From Zancudomyces culisetae (lineage: Eukaryota > Kickxellomycota > Harpellomycetes > Harpellales > Legeriomycetaceae): 21,249 nt of DNA. The notes beneath the pieces were generated by a model, which saw only the letters and a list, made by a program, of their open reading frames with translations, had not been told where the DNA came from and ran no database searches. The stretch covers positions 1 to 21,249 of the forward strand of contig LSSK01001511.1 of NCBI GenBank assembly GCA_001969505.1. The letters run 5' to 3'. This document shows, one piece after another, positions 8,174 through 16,700 of the stretch; position 1 is the stretch's first letter; each line of letters begins with the position of its first letter. The position numbers and the translations under genes were made by a program.

Positions 8174-8812
8174 TTAATTAATCGCTTTAATGTTAAGTTG
8201 CCAAATGAACTCAGATTCTGCACATGCCAGTTCTGAGAGGCTTTTCAGGTATCTGTTGGATATAATATTTATCTCGTCGATTATTGAGTCCAGTATTATT
8301 CTTTTTATCCGTATTTTACTGAAATTTCCGTATTTGCTTTTGGGTACTATCCCTCCAGGAATATTCTCCTTTTCCAAAATGCTGGGTGAATCGCTTAGCA
8401 AATCTTTGACTTTAGCTCTGAGTTCGTCCAATAATTTTTTTCGTCTTTCGCAAACTCCTTTTAGATGTTCGACTCTTATTCTAGCAAGATGGATGTTTAC
8501 ACCGTTTATGGACTTGCATTCCTCATAGCATAGCTTTGATACTTTCTTTAACCTCGTTTCTTCTTCTTCGTTTGGTTTGCCACTATGGCTGTTTCGCTGA
8601 GTTGTATCCGTATTCCCTCTGTCTCGGTTAATTATGTTTTCCTCTCCGCATAGCCGGAAATGACTGGAGTTTCTGACTGATATACTGTCAACACCCATAA
8701 ATAAACTTCTGTCCAAAGCACTAGACAACGGCTCAATCACAATGCTATCACTTAGAAGCGAGTTTCTCGTAGAAGTTGGAGAGAAGGTTCCCTCCCTATA
8801 ATCACTATGCAT
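8174..8812 (-). CDS. Basic coiled-coil protein of unknown function, 212 aa
   Basis: A complete single-exon frame from the ATG at 8810-8812 to the TAA at 8174-8176. Residues 1-80 are polar and Ser/Thr/Asn-rich, probably disordered. From about 84 onward the protein is helical and charged: EEEETRLKKVSKLCYEEC, then a long amphipathic helix with HLARIRVEHLKGVCERRKK. A short loop with Pro-Gly and a second helical block rich in Ile/Leu follow (about 165-212). This layout suits a structural or adaptor subunit such as a kinetochore, spindle or vesicle-complex component. I recognise no family and name none. The ORF length, Met start and helix periodicity support a real gene. It is convergent with the AP endonuclease. 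Confidence 0.75.
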   Translation of the reverse strand: MHSDYREGTFSPTSTRNSLLSDSIVIEPLSSALDRSLFMGVDSISVRNSSHFRLCGEENIINRDRGNTDTTQRNSHSGKPNEEEETRLKKVSKLCYEECKSINGVNIHLARIRVEHLKGVCERRKKLLDELRAKVKDLLSDSPSILEKENIPGGIVPKSKYGNFSKIRIKRIILDSIIDEINIISNRYLKSLSELACAESEFIWQLNIKAIN

Positions 8813-9035
8813 TATATATCCTGGCGCCTTTTATTGATATATTTGTACAATTTTTTAGATATACTTCTAACTATATTTTATATTTATAATATATCCCTAG
8901 CACTTGATAGTAACAATTTTAATAATGAAATCAATTGTTAGGGCTTATAATTTTCTTCACAATCAAGAGTTAATAAACATTGACCCACTTTCCATGAAAC
9001 CACAAAGAGGAATAATGCTTAGTGAACTATATATC

Positions 9036-9215
9036 TTATTCAGCTTTTTTTTTCCGGATAGTACGACACCTTGTGATCATATTCACTACTGAGACAACCC
9101 TTCCCATTTTAAGCACCACACTGAATTTATTTCCACTTTTTATTATGCCTATAAAATCTGTCTGCCTTGGAAACACATTTAACGACTTTCCCCCGCATTT
9201 TTTTTTAGCTTGCAT
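9036..9215 (-). CDS. Candidate small basic ORF, 59 aa
   Basis: An ATG at 9213-9215 opens a 59-codon frame ending in TAA at 9036-9038. The product is basic: KKK and CGGK near the start, a central beta-like block (TDFIGIIKSGNKFSVVLKMG), and a C-terminus ending RTIRKKKAE. The alternating hydrophobic pattern looks protein-like. It could be a stand-alone microprotein, one exon of a spliced gene, or chance. No family is recognised. Confidence 0.28.
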   Translation of the reverse strand: MQAKKKCGGKSLNVFPRQTDFIGIIKSGNKFSVVLKMGRVVSVVNMITRCRTIRKKKAE

Positions 9216-9293
9216 TAAAACATCAAAATTATAGGGAGGAGATGCGATATTACTATTTTACACCAATGTTTGTGGAAAATAGACATTTTGCTT

Positions 9294-9310
9294 ATAGCCC
9301 TTGGGGCTAT
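9294..9310. repeat. Small perfect hairpin
   Basis: ATAGCCC and GGGCTAT pair across a TTG loop (7-bp stem). It lies in intergenic DNA with no gene end close by, so no role is evident. Confidence 0.4.
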
Positions 9311-9969
9311 TTTTCTGCCTGTTGTTATTAAGTGAAAACTTTGCTTGTGGGAAGTGAGCGTATTATATTCCACAATAACCATGTGAAATGCACAATTTCC
9401 ATGCTGCTAAGATATGTATGCTAAGAAAAAGTGTTTCTATTTTGGTTTAGAGTTTCAGAGCAGCAACACCAAATAAAAATACTTTTGTCTCGTTTTTTAT
9501 ATGGGTATATCATGGGTAATAACAGTCATTCATTCTGTGAAAAAATAGCAGAGTTTAAATTCAAAAGCTGGCAAATACATTGCAAAAAAAGGGGGAGATT
9601 TTCTTTATGCGCAAAAGGATGCACACACCTTGTGTGGCTTTAAACAAGCAAGAGGAATGTAAAAGCAATTAGTGCACTCATATCCCAGCGATTTTAATGA
9701 GTAGAGTGTACAGTAGGACGTATTTTCCAAATTATTGTTTTTGACTTCCTTGGACCTAGGTATCTGTTACACGTGTGAACGAGTAAGCACTCTATCTAAT
9801 TTACTGAAAATGTAGATACACTGTTTCTATTTCTATTTCAATTTTTAATTTTGTTTATTTTTTCCAGAAAATCTTGTTGAAAATGTATCATTTGTTTTGG
9901 GGAAATGTTCTAGCGTTCCCGATCATCATGTTGATATTCTACATTTACCTTCTACAAATATTTAGAGAT

Positions 9970-10257
9970 TCATGCTTTTAAAAATACCTGAATACCAAAC
10001 CGGAAATAAATCACCTTCCCTTTCACTTGCATTTTACTAAAACGCGAGTCATTGTGGATATCCAACATAAAATCAAACAAACAACTAAATAATATGAAAA
10101 TCACACCCTTTTTTCCCTCTTTTGTTTTATTTGATGGGGGTGGTAGTGTCGATGAAGTTTGAGGCGCGGAATCAAAATCTGGATATAGATGCACAGTTTT
10201 CCAAACCCAAGTCTGTAAATATCGTTTTAAATCTTTGACTGACCGGACAAGTACTGA
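9970..10257 (-). CDS. Probable 3'-terminal exon of an unidentified spliced gene
   Basis: On the minus strand a T-rich tract ending TTTTTTTAG (a good acceptor) is followed at once by 95 open codons to a TGA at 9970-9972. The peptide begins SVLVRSVKDLKRYLQTWVW and continues LYPDFDSAPQTSS, then a Pro/Ser/Lys-rich linker. It ends in a hydrophobic block (GVIFILFSCLFDFML) and KGKVIYFRFGIQVFLKA. There is no ATG near the 5' end, so an upstream exon is needed. A minus-strand start around 10560 (MIITTAICTLLYIDS...) could supply one, but I could not fix a splice. An internal GTGTGATT...TTTTAG intron that keeps the frame is also possible. I recognise no family. Confidence 0.42.
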   Translation of the reverse strand, partial: SVLVRSVKDLKRYLQTWVWKTVHLYPDFDSAPQTSSTLPPPSNKTKEGKKGVIFILFSCLFDFMLDIHNDSRFSKMQVKGKVIYFRFGIQVFLKA

Positions 10258-10909
10258 CTAAAAAAACCCAATAATCAAAAATTTCATGTGTCCCATTACA
10301 CACATGCGCTATGCCTTTCAATCAGCCATATAAAGGAGTACAGAATGCTGTGCATACCAATATGACTGAAAAAAGGCAAAACAATAAAAAAAAGAACCAT
10401 CCATTAATCATAAAATATATAATATAAAAAATAGGTTCATGTCTGGCGGGATAATATATATTATTTGTGATAAATACTTGTTACATTACGGGTGTGATGG
10501 TATTGGAGTCGAATAAATATAGAGTCAATGTACAATAATGTACAAATTGCAGTTGTTATTATCATTTTGTCTTCGGTTTGCTTTTTTCTCAAACGTGATG
10601 AATAAAACAAATATAATTGATTCCTTTTCTTGTTTTCAATGAAGTTTACAGCTTGAGTTATGTTTATAAGTAGTAATATTAAAGGTTTAGTTATTTGATT
10701 GAATACAAGGAAACAAAGATCTATTTAGAATAATGCGGATACTGGACTAAAACTTTGGCAAAACGAAGAGCTAAAAAGAAAATAAAAGAAAAACAAAGAT
10801 TTTGAGTTCTTGGCATTTTTTGAGCCTTTGTTTCATAGAGGTAAACGTAATTAAATACACACATGTCTTGAAAGTTAAGAAAGGAAAACAGAAAAACATA
10901 CAACGCTAG
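10258..10909. other. Intergenic region upstream of the orphan exon and downstream of CKS1
   Basis: About 650 bp of AT-rich DNA. It probably holds the CKS1 3' flank (near 10720-10909) and, on the minus strand, intron or 5' exon sequence for the orphan exon at 9970-10257. The minus-strand frame at 10721-10903 has only low-complexity Phe/Tyr-rich content and is not called. Confidence 0.3.
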
Positions 10910-11510
10910 CTAAGATTTTCCAAACGGATATTTGGTTTGATAGTCCTTCTCGCGTTTAAATAATAAAACATGGGGTTCAGGAGCTATACACGACATAAAT
11001 GAGACCATAGGTGTTAATAAAAAAAAAGAAAGATTGTGTAGATAAAGTATATCCCTCCACCCTAAATCAAAAGTTAAAAAAAGGTGTACAAAAATATTAA
11101 AAAGTAATACCATGAACCATGTAATGCTCCCAGCCAGGCGACTGGCGGATTCCGAGACCTCTCCATTCATTCTCAGCCATTATCCTTATAGGATGTGGCA
11201 AATATTTCCGTAAACCTTCGGGTAGAGTTACGTGGCGATATTCGAATTCATCATCTAGATTAAAAAGTTAATTGCAAAATTTCAACCTTGTTATCAGTTA
11301 AGAATAAAGAATAAATTCGGAAAACCCAATGATTCGGCTTTAGCATGTACAAAGCCCGAGTTACAAGTAACCAGAATCAATGTAGTATATTTAACAATAC
11401 TTACCATAATACCGATCCGAGTAATAAATTTCGCCTTCAAATCTTTCTATATCTATTTTTTTTTGCTCTTCATAAGAGAGCTTTCGACCATTTCTTTGAA
11501 ATGTTGTCAT
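10910..11510 (-). CDS. CKS1: Cyclin-dependent kinase regulatory subunit CKS1/suc1, three exons
   Basis: Minus-strand exons are 11510-11405, 11254-11111 and 10983-10910, giving 107 residues. The introns (150 and 127 nt) are both GT-AG and both fall after the first base of a codon. The spliced protein has every CKS landmark. [20 protein letters not shown] (about residues 28-47) is the anion-pocket and strand region. [18 protein letters not shown] comes next, and then the hinge and strand [17 protein letters not shown]. The last part is nearly identical to fission yeast suc1. CKS proteins bind CDK1 and read phosphothreonines, which makes CDK substrates multi-site phosphorylated and aids mitotic entry and exit. 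The start at 11510 gives a 27-residue polar N-terminus of suc1 type. No single frame exceeds 86 codons, so ORF scans show only its last exon with intron sequence in front. Confidence 0.95.
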
Positions 11511-12352
11511 CTCAAAACAAAATTGTTGTCAACAAAGGACAGGAAAATAAAATGGAATTTTTAATTAATAGTGTACAGAGGATCCTGTTTACAAATAAGT
11601 GGCGAAAAACGAGAAATGAAAAAATATATATCGTGTAAACTTATGTTTTTATATATTTTAAATTTTAAATTTTAAATTTTATCTGTATTTATAAAAGTAT
11701 TTACTCCAAACTCGAAAAGAAAATCAACGATATTTCGATAAATTATTTATTTTATTTTAAATGTGAAAAAAAAAACGTTCAGAAGATTATGATTTGTACA
11801 TCGGCCTAATAGTAAATAAAAACACCACGATAACCGAAAAATAAATTATGCAGGGAAAATAAAAAAAAATTTTTTTTGTAACAGCGAGTTTAGTTTGATT
11901 TGTTTTTTTTTACATCCCTACTATTTATAACAGAGAACCAAAAAAAATCAATGTTGATTTTAACGTCATTATGATTTACATTATTTTTTTCTCAATTGAA
12001 AAAAAATAGTTTGAAATTTAAATTTTTGATGGATCGGTTTATTACAAGTAACCCCATGTCCAACTCTAAATGGTTAAATTAGAGAAAATATATATATGCA
12101 CGTACAAGAAACTTATACTTGCACACATTCAGCATGTACTACGTATGAATTTTTTAGCGTCGTCGAAACTAGTATAGTGCTTGAAGTTATGCAGTGAAAA
12201 AATGACATGAAACACAAAAAAAAGTACTATATTTTTTAAAATTCCCGCCTTTTGATTCCTTTATTAACCAAAAAGCACATGATTGATTACATGACTGAAT
12301 GAGGAAGGTGCCTAGTCCTAGGTTTTTGCTGGAGTATTATTAATTTGTACAG
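11511..12352. other. AT-rich intergenic region between CKS1 and an orphan exon
   Basis: About 840 bp. The left end should carry the CKS1 promoter (minus strand). It contains an AAATTTT tandem repeat at 11655-11681 and long A or T runs. No convincing exon was found. A 33-codon plus frame from about 12099 (MHVQETYTC...) is noted only as a possible upstream exon for 12353-12538. Confidence 0.35.
11655..11681. repeat. Short AAATTTT tandem repeat
   Basis: About four head-to-tail copies of the self-complementary unit ATTTTAA. It is a simple AT repeat in the CKS1 upstream region. Confidence 0.6.
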
Positions 12353-12538
12353 TTGTTCAAGAAAGGTTTCAAAGCATTAGAGAGATGGGAGGAGGATTTA
12401 CAAAATAAAGGGAACAAAGAAGATCAACAAAAATGTTTTAATTCTATATTTGAATTATATTCGCAATATAAACATAAAATAATATTAGACTTTTTAATGT
12501 TCTCACTCGCGCGACAAGCCAAACATTATAGAAATTAA
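12353..12538 (+). CDS. Probable terminal exon of an unidentified protein
   Basis: An open frame of 61 codons starts right after a TTTGTACAG acceptor and ends in TAA. It contains no ATG before the protein-like part, and an in-frame TAA lies nine bases before the acceptor, so it must be joined to an upstream exon. The peptide is charged and helical: KKGFKALERWEEDLQNKG, then a FNSIFELYSQYKHK helix, a hydrophobic LDFLMFSLA and a basic end RQAKHYRN. The composition is far from the random Phe/Tyr/Ile-rich frames nearby. I do not recognise the family, and no upstream exon could be fixed. A decayed gene end is the alternative. Confidence 0.38.
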   Translation: MFKKGFKALERWEEDLQNKGNKEDQQKCFNSIFELYSQYKHKIILDFLMFSLARQAKHYRN

Positions 12539-12973
12539 TGAATAATTACAGTGATATTATAAAGTCGCCCAAAATAAAATTGCATTCGTAATAAAACTCT
12601 AATAAATAAAAAATGGTTACAACTGGTTTAATTGCATGATTAATATTGATACTTAATATTCAATGGAGCTTTTCGTGTAATTTCTGCGAATTTACAATCT
12701 ACAATTGTATTTTTATCATTTATTAGCAACAAGTTTTGTAGGGATTAATAATTGATTATTTTCTAAAGTGTACCAATTTGCTTGCTTAAATTCGCAATAT
12801 TGGTGTACTACAGATTATATTTGTCGGTTACAAGGAAAAATGATAAGGTTATCATTACAACAATTAATTACTCGGGTTGAGAGTCATTGGAGTTGCAACA
12901 TTGTCGATGGGATAAGCCAAAATTACAGAAAAAATTAAATAAAAGAGTACAAAATCAAAAAAAAAGAAGGGGT

Positions 12974-13003
12974 GAAGGGACGAGAAGGGACGAGAAGGAT
13001 GAG
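12974..13003. repeat. Direct repeat in a polypurine tract
   Basis: The 10-mer GAAGGGACGA occurs twice in tandem followed by a partial third copy, inside a nearly pure A/G stretch of about 60 bp. Such tracts can form triplex or nucleosome-poor DNA; no role is shown. Confidence 0.5.
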
Positions 13004-13298
13004 GAAAATAAGAATATTGTGTTGGTTCGTATATGATGTGATTTTGAATAAGAGTATAGTAAACCAAAAGAAGGGTAAATCGTTCAAGGGAGTAACAAGT
13101 ACTCATTGCCTCATTATATTATAAATATTAACACATACAAACACGAATGGCAGGGACAGCTCAAGTTAGCATAAACTATATGGATATTTTATTTGTCATT
13201 TCCAAAATAACTGTATTTTAGCCAACCCCGGAATATACCATGTAGAGTAGGAAAAAAGGAAAAGCAAAGTCCAAGTCAGTGAAAGGTGAGAAATTCAT

Positions 13299-13361
13299 TG
13301 TTTACATCATTGTTACTAGTAAAAAATTTAAAATAAACGGTGTACATGGTTAATGTAAACA
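13299..13361. promoter_or_regulatory. Inverted pair of forkhead-type motifs
   Basis: TGTTTACAT at 13299-13307 and its exact complement ATGTAAACA at 13353-13361 lie 45 bp apart. GTAAACA is the forkhead core consensus. The position, hundreds of bases from any mapped start, makes a regulatory role uncertain. Confidence 0.25.
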
Positions 13362-13746
13362 TTTTACGAAAAAACGTTCAAAAATAACCACCCTAAATGC
13401 CCTAGAGAAAAGTAGTATAAACAATCAAACCATCCTATCTTGACAGATAGTGCAACTGTTTCAATTAGATAACATTTTTATGTTACATATATTATCATAT
13501 ATCCCAATCAAAAGCAAACCCAGAAAAAATAAAGTTTTTTATTTTTTTTTATAAGGTCATGATATTTATTCCGAAAATGCTAATTTGCCATTTAGGCCTG
13601 ATGACCAAAAAAAAGAAAAGCGAAAAAAAAGGCAGTATACAGAATAGAACCAACCAAATTCTAAACAAAAAGCTGAAATAAAAAAGAAAAAGCAATCTAA
13701 CAAATGCATCACTTATACAATATATTTACGAAAGAGGTGGATGGGA

Positions 13747-16700
13747 TTAGACAGATATCAACTTGATGGTATTCCCAGAAGCCACAGCTAAAACAGTGTA
13801 CGAAAAGGAATGTGTAAGACCAGCGCTCTTTGAATCTGTATCGATGGGATTTTTGGGTCCGTGAGTGGTGGATTTCTGACTAGCATCGCTATTATACCCA
13901 CGATATAAATTGGAAGTGTGATTTCTACCGCTGATACCACTGACATTGCTAACATTATCTGTATTTACGAGATTGCTGTTGTTTACACTAGTACTGGTGT
14001 TTAGAGGTGTAGTTGCATTTGCATTTGCACTTGTATTCACAATGTTGTTAAAGTTGGAAATAGAATCGACATACCGAGAGTAGTCACGAGGGGTTCCACT
14101 TTGAACAAGCTTGATAGATTTGATAACAACAAACGGAGTATTGGTATCAAAATGAAATCTATTAAATAGACTATCACGCAAAGAAGCACCCAAATTATTC
14201 GAGGCTGCAGGATTCATATTAGCAGCCATAGAATTGACAGACGGATGATCAGAAAGTGGATCAAACGAAGAATGGGAAGACATATCGTCAGCATGTGTTG
14301 TTGGCTCAACAAGGGGTGAAGAAGCGCTGTGGAGTTGGAGTTGGAGAGGAAGCGAGTCGAATAAAGGTGCAGGATTAAAGTCTATACAGATATCAGAGGC
14401 GGAATAAACAACAGTATTTGGAGGAGAATATTGCGTCAAAGGGTCGGTTTTGGATTGGTATTTGTAGTATGATGGTAGCTGAATTGAAAGGTTTAGAGGT
14501 AAGTTCATTGATAAAATGTTGATTTTTTGAAGGTAGCTGGGGATAAACGAAGAAATGGATGGAGATATTAAGGGGTAGAAAGTCGAGGGTAGCAAAGCAT
14601 TGCCATTATTATTATTGCCAATATTATTACTGCTATCGTTACCATTACTATTACTGGTAGCGTCAGTACCAACATTACCATTACCATTACCATTACCATT
14701 ACAATCACTATTGGTATTGGCATTAGTATTACTTTGTTTGTCACCAGTCAAAGCCTGTGAGCATTTGTTTGTCGAAGAATCAATGTTTTGATATTCAGGC
14801 TTTGTATACAACGTATTACCAAACAAAACAAACAAATCAAATGTCCAAAGCTCCCAAGAAAATTGAGAGGTAGAACGGTAGCCTACTGCACTGTTACTAC
14901 CTAAACTACCATTTTGAGCGCCACCAGCCTTAGAATTTTTGCTCCTAGATGAAGAGTCTCCTTTGCTACTAGATAATTCAAAGTCATTTGAAAGTCCAAG
15001 GTGGCCTAGTTCACCAAAAATATCGCTGTTGTTGGTCGCTTGAAAATAAATATCAGTATCGCCACGATCCAAGAAACCCCACCCCCTGATAATGTTGTAA
15101 ATAGCTTCAATAAACTTAAACTTGGGCTGTTTCTTAAGATACGATTCAATTTTTTGATAAACTATAAGTGACTTGATGATATTGAAAATGGTGCGGTATA
15201 GCAGCTTAAATAGCGCATAAAACCAGTACCGTACATCAGAGACAGATAGACGCAGCAGTGGAGTCCAGTAAGATGCATCTTTTCTTGATGAGGAGCCAGT
15301 AGTACGCTCATTTGGTGAGACACCATCATCCCCTGTAGTGTTGGAATTCAATTTGGGTCTATTACTTTTGTGATTGTGTTTATATTTATTTTTGGATCGT
15401 GATAGTTCGGGACGGAACGAATCAACACCATTTTTGGTATCGTTCTTTCTGCGAACTCCCATCAGCAATCCTTTATTGGAATCTAATTCTATGTGAGTTG
15501 ATCCAGTTTGCTTAATAAATGCAAGAAACGTGATTTTATCAACAGAAATCGAATTCGAACATGTAGGTTTAGGCTCCGCAATGTGTGATGTGTTTAGACA
15601 AAAGATTCGTACAGAATAATCTTCGGCTGAAGAAGAAGCAACGAATATCACATCTTCGTCATATCTAACCCGTTTTAAGCCTTTGAACGAATCAATGCCG
15701 TACCCATCGGATCCAAAGGGACTCCACACCTTAATTGATTGTATTTTTCCTGTATGTGGGTAATCGCTGCATACTTTGTTTTTGTATTGAATATCAGTGG
15801 CCTTAAAATCATTCAATTGTTCACCTTCGTCTTCATCAGTATTGTGTTCTGCAAACGGTGGCCATATAAACGTGCAACTTTCTTCTGGGTCACAGTTGTC
15901 ACTAAACTCTTCCAGTTCAAAGCTGAACTCCGGATTTTCTACATCACAAACACACACTTCGCTGGTGCATTGATTTGAAAGGCTATGATTGAAGTAATCC
16001 GAATCTAATGTCCCAAACACTGGGTCCATTTCGCTGTAATGATTAGTAAATGCTGTATTTGATACATAATCTACAAACTTTGAATTCATGTTCAATTCTT
16101 TCCCTACTGATAAGATACAGAGCCCATCTATACTTAGTCTGTTTGTATGTAAATTCAAATTTTGCAAATACACTGTGCCATCATGATATCCTGAGAATAT
16201 AAATATCCCATTTCGATTTTCATAAATCTCAACCAGCGAAACTGCCGAATTCACGATTCTCCCACTTCCAAAATATTCCAAAATCATTTCATTTTCAACT
16301 ATTTTGCCCTCAATTGCTGTTATCGATCCACATGCATGACCTGTGACAATAAATGATGTGTTTTGGACAGTAGAAATTGTCGTAACTGCTCCAGCACCGT
16401 ATTCATCCACATATCTGCATAGTACCTTCCGTTTTTTGACATCCCATATCACCAACTCGCCACATGTTAGTCCTATCAACAGAACGAGTCTCAAATTTTC
16501 ATTTGCGTCCTCATTAACATCCTCGGATGATGAGTCTCCTATGCCAAACTCTGAAGTATTTGATTTGAAAGACGAACCCACGCCACCATCTCCACAATTT
16601 CCACTGCTATTTCCACTTGTGTTTGTGTTTATATTCGTATTCATATTTACATTTTTGCGTCTTTTCTTATTATTGTAGGTGTAAAATGTCGCCATACCAT

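Larger units (their letters stand above)
8813..9969. other. AT-rich intergenic region with only small frames
   Basis: About 1.15 kb without an accepted gene apart from the doubtful 59-codon ORF at 9036-9215. It holds a 7-bp hairpin at 9294-9310 and a CACGTG E-box at 9770-9775. Plus-strand frames at 8904-9092, 9022-9234 and 9431-9643 lack recognisable content. Hidden short exons are possible, since CKS1 nearby is built of exons of 74-144 bp. Confidence 0.35.
12539..13746. other. Long AT-rich intergenic region
   Basis: About 1.2 kb with no supported gene. It has a purine tract with a direct repeat (12974-13003) and an inverted repeat of forkhead-type sites (13299-13361). The right-hand part is the 3' flank of the WD-repeat-like gene on the minus strand. 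The minus-strand frame at 12864-13106 reads through a polypurine tract and is not called. Confidence 0.35.

Noticed and set aside
8190-8528. Plus-strand 112-codon frame
   Set aside because: It is antisense to the coiled-coil gene and has shadow-type composition.
9294-9310. Hairpin as a terminator or regulatory RNA
   Set aside because: The stem is only 7 bp, no gene ends near it, and eukaryotic genes do not use such terminators.
9431-9643. Plus-strand 70-codon frame with several Cys (CEKIAEFKFKSW...)
   Set aside because: No spacing matching a known zinc finger, no homologous block and no clear splice partners.
9844-9965. Plus-strand exon-like stretch after TTTTTTCCAG (ENVSFVLGKCSSVPDHH)
   Set aside because: Good acceptor, but no joinable upstream exon and no family. 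It is also opposite the 3' flank of the minus-strand orphan exon.
11345-11638. Plus-strand 97-codon frame
   Set aside because: Its first part lies antisense to CKS1 exon 1 and intron 1, and the rest is low-complexity.
12864-13106. Minus-strand 80-codon frame ending YPIDNVATPMTLNPSN
   Set aside because: Most of it translates a polypurine tract into Phe/Leu/Ser-rich sequence, and there is no acceptor before the better-looking tail.
16343-16678. Plus-strand frames inside 13747-18000 (also 14600-14791, 15739-15978, 17249-17608, 17669-18025)
   Set aside because: All are antisense shadows of the long WD-repeat-like gene.
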